Source: Cellulophaga sp. BC115SP (GTDB lineage Bacteria; Bacteroidota; Bacteroidia; Cytophagales; Spirosomataceae). From it: 50,675 nucleotides of DNA. Both the position numbers and the translations under genes were made by a program. This document shows positions 16,501 through 23,876 of the stretch, in pieces. Position 1 is the stretch's first letter; each line of letters opens with the position of its first letter. The notes beneath the pieces were generated by a model, which was not told the DNA's origin, did no database searches, and saw only the letters and a program-made list of their open reading frames with translations. The stretch lies in the NCBI RefSeq assembly GCF_009905545.1, contig NZ_JAAALB010000045.1:1-50675 (forward strand). The letters are read 5' to 3'.

Positions 16501-16904
16501 TAGCCTCCAACCAGCTTGCCGTACCAAGGCCAGTCATATTCAGTATCTGATGCTGCATGCACACCCATAAAACCGCCTCCCGATTGGATATAGCGCTCAA
16601 AAGCTATTTGTTGTGCAGGATTGAGTACATCGCCTGTAGTACTCATGAATATCACTACAGCATATTTCTTGAGGTTATCCTCTGTGAATTTTGTAGCATT
16701 TTCGGTAGTGTCTACCCCAAAGCCGTATTTCTGACCTAGGTCTTGCATGCCCTTAATACCATAAGGAATTGAGCTATGTCGAAAGCCAGCAGTTTTAGAA
16801 AACACTAGCACTTTTTTGCCCTGCAAAGGATTGGAGGTCTGTGCCTTTAGAGAGAGAATGGCTAAAGAGAAGAGAGCCATTAAGGCGAGCCTTAATTTTT
16901 TCAT
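13533..16904 (-). CDS. Secreted multidomain ThuA / PQQ-type sugar dehydrogenase / PKD / cytochrome c protein
   Basis: The protein has 1123 residues from ATG 16904. An upstream in-frame Met would add 22 residues in front of an intact signal peptide (MKKLRLALMALFSLAILSLK), so I use the internal start. Domains in order: ThuA-like (about 30-247; GGGFMGVHAASDTEYDWPWY); six-bladed glucose/sorbosone dehydrogenase (about 270-705; CCHTGGSIEWD, LRGKILRIKP, GNRNPYRISVD); PKD (about 708-790); class I cytochrome c (about 862-946; CKACH haem site at 875-879, axial Met probably Met924); and a C-terminal beta-sandwich resembling CBM6 (about 955-1123). It probably oxidises a sugar or polyol in the periplasm and passes electrons to its own haem. 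Similar fusions exist in Bacteroidetes and the substrate is unknown. Confidence 0.9.
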   Translation of the reverse strand: MKKLRLALMALFSLAILSLKAQTSNPLQGKKVLVFSKTAGFRHSSIPYGIKGMQDLGQKYGFGVDTTENATKFTEDNLKKYAVVIFMSTTGDVLNPAQQIAFERYIQSGGGFMGVHAASDTEYDWPWYGKLVGGYFNGHPGKNVSNVQMGKFTVTDKNHISTSTLPTTFERKDEFYDFKEFNKDVKVLITLDEKSYQEGKMGDFHPMSWYHEYDGGRAFYTNWGHTHETFSDEIPMSHIWGGLQWVASGSALDYSKARSEYAPEENRFTKIVLDKNLDEPTELAVLDNGKVLFTERKGLLKVYNPVTKKTKVAADLRVYSKFEYGLMGLNIDPKYNQNKWIYLFYSPSYEVAGADTANRLSRFVYDDVKDTLVFSSEKTLLRVPVKRTDCCHTGGSIEWDSQGNLYLSAGDDTNPFASEGFAPIDNRAGRAGWDARATSSNTNDLRGKILRIKPTDDGSYTIPEGNLFPVGTEKTRPEIYVMGNRNPYRISVDKHTGYLYWGEVGPDAGENSDKYGPRGHDEVNQARKAGYFGWPLFVADNRAYNQRNFEDNSVGIKFDPSKPINDSPHNTGLRELPPAQKAFIYYPYADSPEFGPIVGKGGRNAMGGPVYYINDYQNSNVKFPKYFDGKFFAYDWARDFINIVTMKPNGDFVSMERFMPNTVFSHPMDMQFAKDGALYVLEYGQNWFAQNEDARLSRIEFNAGNRKPVVQISADKIAGAVPLKVSFSSEGTKDYDGDVLSYEWSFAKGAPKSKLNNPSFTFTKPGIYQATLKVKDVAGNVSEASVEIKVGNDIPKVALTIKGNKSFYWNDEKVAYEVKVADKEDGSLDNKKIKAEDVQVNIDYLEGFDKTIIAQGHQQNMSVLSGKRLIELSDCKACHSLDKKSIGPAYKEVAKKYKGAFQIEGKLSDKIIKGGGGVWGEQAMAAHPQVSKADATEMVKYILSLADDSKASKPVKGEYLTKDTGKAGTYIFSASYTDKGAGSLGSQNATKTVTLRSAKFRATSYDVQKETQKLKIDGLGEIVAATKNQGYIGFENIDLTGLKAFDVAAFASDERTVGGKIELHIGSPTGKVLSSVEVGKGNTQPVKLGLADATGTQNLYFVFVNPEAKDKALFAVSDITAVR

Positions 16905-16967
16905 AATAAATTGTAATTGGATAGTTTGAAAGAAACCAATATAGATAAATACGTTTTTGAATAATAC

Positions 16968-16975
16968 CAAAATTA
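16968..16975 (-). promoter_or_regulatory. -7 element TAATTTTG for the ThuA-domain gene
   Basis: TAATTTTG on the minus strand, about 60 nt upstream of the start codon. No clear TTTG is seen at -33. Confidence 0.4.
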
Positions 16976-17095
16976 ACCAAAAAACAACTTGTGTTCTATA
17001 CTGTTCTGTAATTGTGGTTGAATATAAATAAAAAAAGTTGAATTAGGATAGTTTTTAGACACTACGAGGGTAGTTGAGTTGTGACAGAAAAGACT

Positions 17096-17103
17096 AAATT
17101 TGT
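17096..17103 (+). promoter_or_regulatory. -7 element TAAATTTG upstream of the penicillin-acylase-family gene
   Basis: It matches TAnnTTTG. The leader would be about 120 nt. No exact -33 TTTG. Confidence 0.4.
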
Positions 17104-17227
17104 ATGAGTACCTATATGCAAGCACTTTAACTTTAATTCACTTAAATAACTTTAAAAAAGGTACAAAAAAGCAAGTCACACAAATAGCTTACAGCTTTAT
17201 GTTTTGTACTAAAACCTTGTAAAAACT

Positions 17228-19633
17228 ATGCGTCTTATCAAACGAATTTTAATGGGGCTACTTATCGTAGTCGTGCTATTGGGGCTAGGAGTATTTGTCT
17301 GGCTCAAGTCTAAAGTGGCAAATCATGACCAAGAAATAAATCTACAAGGACTCTCACAACCCGTGGAGGTTCTATGGGATGATTTTGGAATCCCTCATAT
17401 TTATGCTCAAACGGAAGAAGACGCCTATTTCGCGTTGGGCTATGTGCATGCACAAGAAAGACTTTTCCAGATGGAAGCCCTTCGTCGCTTGGCAGATGGA
17501 CGCCTCTCGGAGGTATTTGGCGATATGGCATTGGAAAGTGATAAGTTTTTCAGAAGTCTTGGTTTTAGAAAATATGCAGAACAAACCATCGCTCAGTATC
17601 CTAAAAATGAAGGCTATGTCAAAGCTGCTTCTGCGTATGTGAATGGCGTCAATGCTTTTATCGAAAATGGAGATACGCCTGTAGAATTTGAACTTTTGAA
17701 AATTCCGAAAACACCTTTTTCAAATCTAGATTTACATATTATTCAAGGCTATATGGGTTTTTCTTTTGCGGATGCTTTTCGCACAGATCCGTTGATGACC
17801 TATATCCAACAAAGTCTTGGCGAAGAATATACCAAGGATTTGGTAACAACTTGGGCAACCAATGCGGAGAAAATCCCTGTTACAAAAGGCAATGAAAAAG
17901 AAATAGCGCTTCGCAAAGGTGCCGAATCCGTACAAAATCTGTTGGCATTGGGCAACCAAGTGCTTGAATTACAAAAAGCAGCGCCTTTTCCTACGTTTCA
18001 TGGTTCAAACTCATGGGTTGTGGCTGGAAGTAAAACAAAAAGTAAAGGTGTGATTTTTAGTAATGATACCCATATTGCTTTTTCTCAACCTTCGGTATTT
18101 TTTGAGGCTAATTTGGTTTATCCTAATCAAAACTTTTATGGAAACTTCATCGCTGGTATTCCTATGGCTGTGATTGGGCATAACGATAAAGCTGGCTGGG
18201 GCTTAACGATGTTTGAAAATGATGATGTTGATTTTTATAGAGAAAAAATAAATCCTGCTAATGCCAATCAGGTTTGGTTTAAAGACCATTGGGAAGATTT
18301 GACGATTAGAAAAGAAGTCATAAAAGTAAAAGGAAAACCAGATGTAGCTGTGCAATATCGCTCGTCGAGACATGGTGTTTTGATTAATGAGTTTGATAAA
18401 AAGTTTGCTCATGAAAAATCACCTGTTGCCTTGTGGTGGGTATTAACACAATTTCCTGACCGTTCTCTAAAAGTCTTTTATGATTTGGCACATGCTACCG
18501 ATGTTAAACAAGCGGAAGCTGCTGCTTCGATGATTCATTTCCCTGGTCTGAATGTGATGTATGGCGACGCCAAAGGCAATATTGCTTGGTGGGCATCGGC
18601 AAAACTCCCTAAGCGTCCTGCTCATGTAAAGCCCTACATGATTCTGGATGGTGCTAGTGGCAAAGATGAGATAGAGGGCTGGTTAGATTTTTCTCAAAAT
18701 CCGCATGCTGTAAATCCTGCTAGTGGGTTTGTATATTCTGCCAATAACCAACCTGAAGATATGGGTACAGGATTGGTAGCAGGTTACTATGTTGCGCCAG
18801 ACCGTGCAACTCGTATTAAGCAACTATTGAATACTTCAAAAAATGATTGGACGGTAGAAGATATGCACAAAATGATTACTGAGCATAAAAGCGCCATGGC
18901 GCCAACTGTGATTCAAAGTATTGCTCCAATTATTAAATCAACAGGGCATACTGAACTCCTGACTTGGGATGGTACACACGATTTGGAAGATATCGAACCA
19001 ACGATTTATTATAGATTTTTGTATCGTATGTACGAGGCTACTTTCAAAGACGAGCTAGGTGCTGAAGGGTTCAAAGCATTTATCAATTCTCAAACCATGA
19101 AACGTTCTTTACAAAACTTTATCGTTAATGATACTTCTAAATGGTGGGATAATAAGGATACAAAGAATATAGAAACTCGTACACAAATTATTCAATCGGC
19201 TTTGAATCAGGCTTATACCGATTTGACAGCACAACTTGGAGCAGATAAAAAGGCGTGGTATTGGCAAAAAGTTCACTCGCTCGAACACGTACATCCTGTA
19301 GGTAGACAAAAGCCTTTGAACAAACTCTTTAATGTAGGACCTTTACCAGCTATGGCAGGTAAGGAGGTAATCAATAATCTTGATTTTCCACTAGATTCTT
19401 CGGGATATTACAAGGTTAGTTATGGCCCAGCTTTGCGTCGTGTGATAGATTTCTCAAAACCTTTTGAAGGTCAAAGCATTAATCCAACGGGACAATCTGG
19501 CTATTTTATGAGCAAACATTACGATGATCAGGCTCGTATGTATGTAGACGGAAAATTTAGAGGAGAACTTATTCGAAAAGAAGACGTAGAAAAAGTTAAA
19601 TCAGGTAAGCAGGTGTTGAAGCCAAATCAATAA
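17228..19633 (+). CDS. Penicillin acylase (penicillin amidase, S45) family protein
   Basis: The protein has 801 residues and an N-terminal signal anchor at about residues 8-26, so it acts in the periplasm or on the membrane. The alpha-chain region includes GYVHAQERLFQMEALRR and LADGRLSEVFG, typical of S45 N-terminal nucleophile hydrolases. The autocatalytic junction is HGSNSWVVAGSKT (residues 258-270): Ser260 would become the N-terminal nucleophile of the beta chain after self-cleavage. GHNDKAGWGLT (317-327) and the tail RRVIDFSKPF are also characteristic. Members hydrolyse amide bonds of penicillins, cephalosporins or acyl-homoserine lactones; the real substrate here cannot be told. It is divergent from the ThuA-domain gene and is followed by a near-perfect hairpin. 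Confidence 0.93.
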   Translation: MRLIKRILMGLLIVVVLLGLGVFVWLKSKVANHDQEINLQGLSQPVEVLWDDFGIPHIYAQTEEDAYFALGYVHAQERLFQMEALRRLADGRLSEVFGDMALESDKFFRSLGFRKYAEQTIAQYPKNEGYVKAASAYVNGVNAFIENGDTPVEFELLKIPKTPFSNLDLHIIQGYMGFSFADAFRTDPLMTYIQQSLGEEYTKDLVTTWATNAEKIPVTKGNEKEIALRKGAESVQNLLALGNQVLELQKAAPFPTFHGSNSWVVAGSKTKSKGVIFSNDTHIAFSQPSVFFEANLVYPNQNFYGNFIAGIPMAVIGHNDKAGWGLTMFENDDVDFYREKINPANANQVWFKDHWEDLTIRKEVIKVKGKPDVAVQYRSSRHGVLINEFDKKFAHEKSPVALWWVLTQFPDRSLKVFYDLAHATDVKQAEAAASMIHFPGLNVMYGDAKGNIAWWASAKLPKRPAHVKPYMILDGASGKDEIEGWLDFSQNPHAVNPASGFVYSANNQPEDMGTGLVAGYYVAPDRATRIKQLLNTSKNDWTVEDMHKMITEHKSAMAPTVIQSIAPIIKSTGHTELLTWDGTHDLEDIEPTIYYRFLYRMYEATFKDELGAEGFKAFINSQTMKRSLQNFIVNDTSKWWDNKDTKNIETRTQIIQSALNQAYTDLTAQLGADKKAWYWQKVHSLEHVHPVGRQKPLNKLFNVGPLPAMAGKEVINNLDFPLDSSGYYKVSYGPALRRVIDFSKPFEGQSINPTGQSGYFMSKHYDDQARMYVDGKFRGELIRKEDVEKVKSGKQVLKPNQ

Positions 19634-19647
19634 AAGGTGTTAAGTGA

Positions 19648-19704
19648 CAAAGCACAGAGGCACAAAGTGATTTATTTAGAACACTTTGTGCCTCTGTGCC
19701 TTTG
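19648..19704. terminator. Long inverted repeat between convergent genes
   Basis: CAAAGCACAGAGGCACAAAG (19648-19667) and the right arm ending GCCTCTGTGCCTTTG (19682-19704) pair over about 21 bp with one bulged base and a 12-nt loop. It can act as a bidirectional terminator for the acylase and the following minus-strand gene. The sequence resembles a widespread intergenic repeat; a fragment GCAAAGGCACAAAGG recurs at about 22886. Confidence 0.6.
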
Positions 19705-19725
19705 CTACTGTTCACTCCAAAACTC

Positions 19726-20223
19726 TTACCAATCACGGCGATGATGATGACCTCTTTCTGGCACAACAATTACGACACGGTCACGTCCACGGCGATTGTT
19801 ATATGAATATGAATCAAATCTTCTAGGGTTGTTGCGAATATCGTATGGATTACGTGGATCTACAGGAAAATAACGATTAGCCCATTGTTGGCGATGTGAG
19901 CAATAACTATAGGTATCGCAATTACAACGGTAATCATAATCATTGTAACGACCATGCGAATGATTGTCATAGACTGGACGAGGGTCGTAAGGATTTCGTG
20001 TATCAAAAACTCTACTACGTTCATCATAAGGGTTACGAGGATCTAATGGAAACTCACGGCTAGGTGCATTTCTCGAATAGTCATCATAGCGATTGTCATT
20101 GTAAGGATTATTTCTGTTATAGTCATCGCGACGGTCATATCCTTGAGCAAAAGTAGAGCTTGCAACCAATACAAGCCCTAGGCTCAAGATAGCAATAGTG
20201 GAAAGAAATATGTTACGTTTCAT
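19726..20223 (-). CDS. Secreted Tyr/Asn/Arg/Asp-rich protein with DPRNPYD repeats
   Basis: A 165-residue protein with a signal peptide (about 1-27, cleavage after TFAQ). The mature part is almost entirely Asn, Tyr, Arg, Asp, Pro and Ser and contains three related motifs: FPLDPRNPYDER (58-69), FDTRNPYDPR (73-82) and FPVDPRNPYDIR (119-130). A small cysteine cluster YRCNCDTYSYCSHR lies at 98-111. The tail is basic and His-rich (RGHHHRRDW). I do not recognise a family. Low complexity and regular aromatic/charged spacing suggest an extracellular or outer-membrane-associated, partly disordered protein. The signal peptide and steady reading frame make it a likely real gene. It lies convergent to the acylase gene and divergent from the TerC-family gene. 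Confidence 0.75.
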   Translation of the reverse strand: MKRNIFLSTIAILSLGLVLVASSTFAQGYDRRDDYNRNNPYNDNRYDDYSRNAPSREFPLDPRNPYDERSRVFDTRNPYDPRPVYDNHSHGRYNDYDYRCNCDTYSYCSHRQQWANRYFPVDPRNPYDIRNNPRRFDSYSYNNRRGRDRVVIVVPERGHHHRRDW

Positions 20224-20436
20224 AGCACTTAATTGATTTTTGATTGAGAATTTGACTATAAAACGGGTGTAAGAATCTGCATATTTTGACCCTATGTGTT
20301 AATGATTTGTTAAACCAAAATCTAACCGAAATCTAATCCAGAAGCGCTAACTTTTGGTATAACTTGCATGTTCAAATAGCAAAGGAAATGTCCAATGTTT
20401 TGAGACGTTAACTCCTTTCAAACAGACAAATAAACA

Positions 20437-21126
20437 ATGACAACTGAAATTCTTATTTCACTGCTTACCCTGATTGTACTTGAAATCGTTTTGGGTATCG
20501 ACAACATTATTTTTATTTCTATTCTTTCTGACAAACTCCCTCCCGAAAATCGTAAAAAAGCAAGATTGGTAGGTTTGAGTCTTGCGCTAGTTTTGCGTCT
20601 AATCTTATTGGCAGGTATTAGCTGGATCATGAAGCTCGATAAAACCTTAATGACGGTTTCGGGAATAGATTTTTCGGGAAAAGACTTAATTCTTATTGCA
20701 GGGGGCTTTTTCTTACTGTATAAAAGTAACAAAGAGATTTTTGAAAAAACTGAAGAGGGAGAGCATGCTAGTTCGACACCAGTACCCAAATCATTTGTCA
20801 AAATCATTGGGCAGATTTTATTGCTAGATTTAGTCTTTTCGATTGACAGTATTATTACGGCAGTGGGTTTGGTAGATGAATTGTGGGTGATGTATGCCGC
20901 CGTAATTGTGTCTATATCGATTATGCTAGCGGTGGCAGGGGCAATCAGTAGCTTTATTAGTAAGCATCCTTCTTTAAAGATTTTGGCTCTATGTTTTCTA
21001 ATGATGATTGGGGTGACGCTAATTGCCGAAGGATTAGATTTTCATATTCCTAAACAATATATCTATTTCTCAATGGCATTTTCATTCTTTGTGAATATGA
21101 TACAGATTAGAAAAACGAGCAAATAA
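20437..21126 (+). CDS. TerC-family integral membrane protein
   Basis: The protein has 229 residues with about seven membrane helices. The family signatures are the acidic helix EIVLGIDNIIFISIL (16-30, with Glu16, Asp22 and Asn23) and its pseudo-repeat LLLDLVFSIDSIITAVGLVD (128-147, with Asp131 and Asp137), the residues expected to line the ion path. TerC proteins are linked to tellurite resistance and, more generally, to manganese or other metal export during protein secretion. I looked upstream for a yybP-ykoY manganese riboswitch and saw none. Family-A repeat copy 3, including a terminator, starts 15 bp after its stop. Confidence 0.93.
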   Translation: MTTEILISLLTLIVLEIVLGIDNIIFISILSDKLPPENRKKARLVGLSLALVLRLILLAGISWIMKLDKTLMTVSGIDFSGKDLILIAGGFFLLYKSNKEIFEKTEEGEHASSTPVPKSFVKIIGQILLLDLVFSIDSIITAVGLVDELWVMYAAVIVSISIMLAVAGAISSFISKHPSLKILALCFLMMIGVTLIAEGLDFHIPKQYIYFSMAFSFFVNMIQIRKTSK

Positions 21127-21140
21127 TTTGCAGGCTAGTT

Positions 21141-21303
21141 GTAGAGACGCAATGCCGCTCAAGTATTGAGTGATTTGTGATTGAGTGCATGAGTGATTTA
21201 TGTTGAAATTTATAAGCTAGCTGTAGAGACGTAATGCTTTGTATCTTAAGCTGAGTCAGGTAGCAAAAAAGCGGTCGAAAATTGTTTTTTCGACCGCTTT
21301 TTT
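21141..21303. repeat. Dispersed palindromic element family A, copy 3
   Basis: GTAGAGACGCAATGC (21141-21155) is followed by the outer-arm motif (about 21161-21200, GAGTGATTTGTGATTGAGTG then ATGAGTGATT), a second GTAGAGACGTAATGC (21223-21237) and the terminator (21265-21303). The order is rearranged relative to copy 4 and the right arm is missing. It sits between convergent genes. Confidence 0.65.
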
Positions 21304-21305
21304 GA
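21265..21305. terminator. Terminator core of family-A copy 3
   Basis: AAAAAAGCGGTCGAAAA (21265-21281) pairs with TTTTCGACCGCTTTTTT (21287-21303). It serves the TerC-family gene and probably the convergent gene at 21472. Confidence 0.85.
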
Positions 21306-21363
21306 TGAAATTGAGAGAATCATCCTAGTTTCAGAATGGTTCATGTTTATTCATTACTTTCCC

Positions 21364-21473
21364 AAAAATTAAGTAATCGTGCAGAATTAATTCTAATGAA
21401 TGAGGTAAAATATTAGTAATCAAAAATTTACACTCAAAACTCATCACTCACAATTCAGCACTCATACTCACTT
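21364..21473. repeat. Dispersed repeat family B, copy 2
   Basis: It matches 5833-5931 through AATTAAGTAATCGTGCAGAA, GAGGTAAAATATTAGTAATC and AATTCAGCACTCATACT. Its end reaches the stop codon of the minus-strand gene at 21472. Confidence 0.7.
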
Positions 21474-21876
21474 ACTTATTCACATCCATTGTTCTTGTCA
21501 ACGTAGTGGGTTTAGAGGTATCTAGCACTACAGTTTTACGAATCGTTTCATGTCCATCGCTGATTTCGAAAGTATATTTTCCATCACCAAGTTCAGACAT
21601 ATCAAATTTACCATGATACGACTCTGTATTTTTACGAACTGTGGAGGTATTTAGGATTTCGCCATCTTCGTTTTTCAAGGTAATCGTTACCGATTTTCCA
21701 ATAATTTTTTCAAGCATGATATTCATTTTGGCGGCACCTTTGGTTTGATACATGCCAATTCTGAATGTTTTGGCTTTGGCAGTGTAATTACTGCTATTGT
21801 CGTTATTGTCGGCTAATGAGACAAATGAAGTCAAAGCCATTAAAATTAATACTACAGGTTTAAAGAGCGTTTTCAT
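21472..21876 (-). CDS. Small secreted beta-sandwich-like protein, paralogue 1
   Basis: A 134-residue protein with a signal peptide (MKTLFKPVVLILMALTSFVS, cleavage near SLA/D). The mature part reads KTFRIGMYQTKGAAKMNIML, then a run of predicted beta strands with LKNEDGEILNTSTVRKNTES and GKFDMSELGDGKYTFEISDG. The strand-GDGKYTFEI-strand pattern is like the Ig-type folds of FlgD/DUF3244 and of T9SS tails, but it ends in a plain DVNK and is no sorting signal. It is clearly homologous to the protein encoded at 22111-22506, in the same orientation 234 bp away: a tandem duplication. Function is unknown. It is probably periplasmic, since no lipobox is seen. Confidence 0.8.
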   Translation of the reverse strand: MKTLFKPVVLILMALTSFVSLADNNDNSSNYTAKAKTFRIGMYQTKGAAKMNIMLEKIIGKSVTITLKNEDGEILNTSTVRKNTESYHGKFDMSELGDGKYTFEISDGHETIRKTVVLDTSKPTTLTRTMDVNK

Positions 21877-22029
21877 ATTATTGAATGAGAAGTTTAAATG
21901 AGGCCTACAGTCTTTTCAGACATTCAGCATATTAGATTAAAGAGGAATTTTACTGCGCTGTCGCCTCGTGGCTTTCAGCAATTTATATATTCAAAAAAGA
22001 GGTTTTGATGACTTGTAATCTTTGAATGA

Positions 22030-22071
22030 TCGGCGGTCGGTTATTCGTATTTACCAATACTCGACCGCCGA
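22030..22071. repeat. GC-rich inverted repeat between the two paralogues
   Basis: TCGGCGGTCG (22030-22039) and CGACCGCCGA (22062-22071) form a perfect 10-bp stem with a 22-nt loop, 3' of the 22111 gene. There is no T run. It may still act as a terminator or mRNA stabiliser. Confidence 0.5.
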
Positions 22072-22110
22072 GTGTCCATTCTCTAGCGTTCGTCGGGCGC
22101 TCGAACTGGA

Positions 22111-22506
22111 CTATTTATTAACTGTCAGGTTTCTTGTTGTTTCTTGCGTTTCAGGAGACTGAAGATTTACAGTCTTAACAATTTTCTCGGTTCCGTCAGT
22201 GATTTCGAAAGTATAAACTCCGTCTTCCAACTGGCTCATGTCAAACTTACCGTAATACGAAGGGGTATTTTTCGCAACATACTCTTGGTGTAATACTTTT
22301 CCCGAAGGGTCTTTCAAGATAATCTTTACCTTTTTATCGGTTACTTTTTCAAGCATCAAATTCATATTCAATGAATTTTTGCTTTTGAACATGCCAACTT
22401 CAAACGTCTTCGTCTTATTTGCGTTGCTGTTGTCGTTGTTTGCGAAACTAACTACAGATAAAACTGTTAATGCAGAGATTGAGAAGAGTTGAGCGAACGT
22501 TTTCAT
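22111..22506 (-). CDS. Small secreted beta-sandwich-like protein, paralogue 2
   Basis: A 131-residue protein with a signal peptide (about 1-22, ending SVVSFA/N). The mature sequence parallels its neighbour nearly residue for residue: KTFEVGMFKSKNSLNMNLML, LEKVTDKKVKIILKDPSGKV, YYGKFDMSQLEDGVYTFEIT and a final TVNK. The two proteins differ over much of their length, so the duplication is not recent. It is probably transcribed from a TAACTTTG-type -7 element near 22637-22644. Function is unknown; a periplasmic, small ligand- or protein-binding domain is the most one can infer. Confidence 0.8.
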   Translation of the reverse strand: MKTFAQLFSISALTVLSVVSFANNDNSNANKTKTFEVGMFKSKNSLNMNLMLEKVTDKKVKIILKDPSGKVLHQEYVAKNTPSYYGKFDMSQLEDGVYTFEITDGTEKIVKTVNLQSPETQETTRNLTVNK

Positions 22507-22636
22507 GACTTTTATAAATGTTTAGAAAGTTAAACCTTAATGCTTGATTACGTGTCAAGAAGAAAAGTTTTGATTGAGAGTTAATTTTAAAACTGTTTTT
22601 GAATCTTTATGTACTTGTTGTGCTGAATTCTTGAAT

Positions 22637-22644
22637 CAAAGTTA
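22637..22644 (-). promoter_or_regulatory. -7 element TAACTTTG upstream of the small secreted paralogues
   Basis: TAACTTTG on the minus strand; the leader would be about 125 nt. The -33 region is not a clear TTTG. Confidence 0.4.
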
Positions 22645-23057
22645 TGTGTTTTAACCAGTACCTTGCAATACAAAATACCATAATCGGTCGTCTAGTCGGT
22701 TGAATGGTAAAAATCTCGGTACAAATTGCTGAGATATTGACTAAACTGGTAGGATATATGGATTAACGGTTAAGGCAGGGCTTTTCTTTACGAATTCTAT
22801 CCATAAGATGCAGGCAAAAGCATAGATGTTGCATGAAGATTGAAAAAAAAATATTTTTTTCAAAAAGTAGCAGAGGGTTGTAGGAGCAAAGGCACAAAGG
22901 GAAATGAGTCCTTTCTATTTTTAAATCGTCAAATTTTCAAATTACACAATGTCCATCAAATCCTGTAGCCATTCTTAAAGTCCGCATACCATTCTTACAA
23001 TCTTTCTTACAGGACAGCCCTCGACTGTATAATATTGTATCAAGTAATTCGAGAAGA

Positions 23058-23082
23058 TTTTGTAAATTTCATTCTTTACAAA
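23058..23082. promoter_or_regulatory. Perfect inverted repeat upstream of the coiled-coil cassette (candidate operator)
   Basis: TTTGTAAA (23058-23065) and TTTACAAA (23075-23082), 9-nt spacer, centred about 46 bp before the start codon at 23116. Confidence 0.35.
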
Positions 23083-23115
23083 TCTACATTATACTTTATC
23101 CTCAAAATCAAAACT

Positions 23116-23799
23116 ATGTCAACAGAAGAAAAAAGCATCGGGAAGAAAATTCTGAGTTTCTTTATTCAAGATGTACCCGGATCATCGCCCGCTACGCCCA
23201 GCCAAAGCGTAACACCTGAGCCTCAAGCTACACCTGTTAGTCAGAATGTAGTACGACCATCAGAGACGAATGCTAGTACGGATAAGAAGTTTGTTGACCA
23301 TTTTGTGCAACTACTCGAAAAAGCCAATCTTCCGGGTGCCGACTATTTTGAGTTTATGCAAACCATGAAAAGTTTGTCTGGCTTAGGCTTATCAGAGGAA
23401 AAGCAGTTTCAGGCTGCTTGGGCAAGTTTTAGAACCATGGGCGGAGTTTCGGATATTAATATATTGGTCAATACTGCCAATCAATATGTCCAAATACTTG
23501 AAAATGATAAAGCTGCCTTTCTGAAAGATGCCGACGCAGCTATTAAAGAGCGTGTAGGCAATCTGCAAAATCAGGTAAAACAAATGCAAGATGAAAACAA
23601 GCAAATGGCCGAGCAGATTATTGCTTTACAAAAGAAAATAGAACAAAATAATAGTACTATAGAGAAAGTATCGGGAGATATTGAAGAACAAAGTGCTAAA
23701 ATCAATAATAACAAAGCAGGGTATCAGGTTACACACGATTTCTTTGTAGACCAAATCAAGTCTGATATTTTCAAGATACAAGAACATTTATTGAAATAA
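23116..23799 (+). CDS. Cytosolic coiled-coil protein, first gene of a two-gene cassette
   Basis: The protein has 227 residues from ATG 23116. An open frame extends 27 codons upstream, but that part is AT-rich and covers the upstream palindrome. About residues 1-15 (STEEKSIGKKILSFFIQDV) form a possible amphipathic helix, 18-50 a Pro/Thr/Ser-rich linker and 55-135 a compact helical domain (KFVDHFVQLLEKANLPGADY, FMQTMKSLSGLGLSEEKQFQ). A long coiled coil fills 140-215 (RVGNLQNQVKQMQDENKQMA). No signal peptide or membrane helix. I do not recognise a named family. It is followed after 77 bp by a membrane-anchored coiled-coil protein in the same direction, with one terminator after both, so the two probably work together, perhaps on the inner face of the membrane (inference). 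Confidence 0.8.
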   Translation: MSTEEKSIGKKILSFFIQDVPGSSPATPSQSVTPEPQATPVSQNVVRPSETNASTDKKFVDHFVQLLEKANLPGADYFEFMQTMKSLSGLGLSEEKQFQAAWASFRTMGGVSDINILVNTANQYVQILENDKAAFLKDADAAIKERVGNLQNQVKQMQDENKQMAEQIIALQKKIEQNNSTIEKVSGDIEEQSAKINNNKAGYQVTHDFFVDQIKSDIFKIQEHLLK

Positions 23800-23876
23800 G
23801 GCTTCTAAACTTTTAAATGACTCGTGCCTCAGTGTGACTGTGTACGAATAGAAATTAACCAAAACCAATTAAACTA

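Larger units (their letters stand above)
16905..17227. other. 323-bp divergent promoter region
   Basis: It separates the divergent ThuA-domain and penicillin-acylase genes. It holds TAATTTTG on the minus strand (16975-16968) and TAAATTTG on the plus strand (17096-17103). Nothing else is recognised. Confidence 0.5.
21127..21471. other. 345-bp gap made of two repeat families
   Basis: Family-A copy 3 (21141-21303) and family-B copy 2 (21364-21473) fill almost the whole gap between two convergent genes. No gene. Confidence 0.6.
22507..23115. other. 609-bp divergent intergenic region
   Basis: It lies between the small secreted paralogues (minus) and the coiled-coil cassette (plus). It holds the -7 element at 22637-22644, a fragment of a CAAAGGCACAAAGG repeat (about 22886), A/T tracts near 22850 and the inverted repeat TTTGTAAA-N9-TTTACAAA (23058-23082). 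No gene or RNA structure is recognised between about 22650 and 22850. Confidence 0.5.

Noticed and set aside
16905-16970. 22-residue N-terminal extension of the ThuA-domain protein
   Set aside because: It would bury a clear signal peptide that begins at the internal Met (16904).
20224-20436. yybP-ykoY-type manganese riboswitch before the TerC-family gene
   Set aside because: The interval lacks the conserved purine-rich loops and any strong paired core of that riboswitch.
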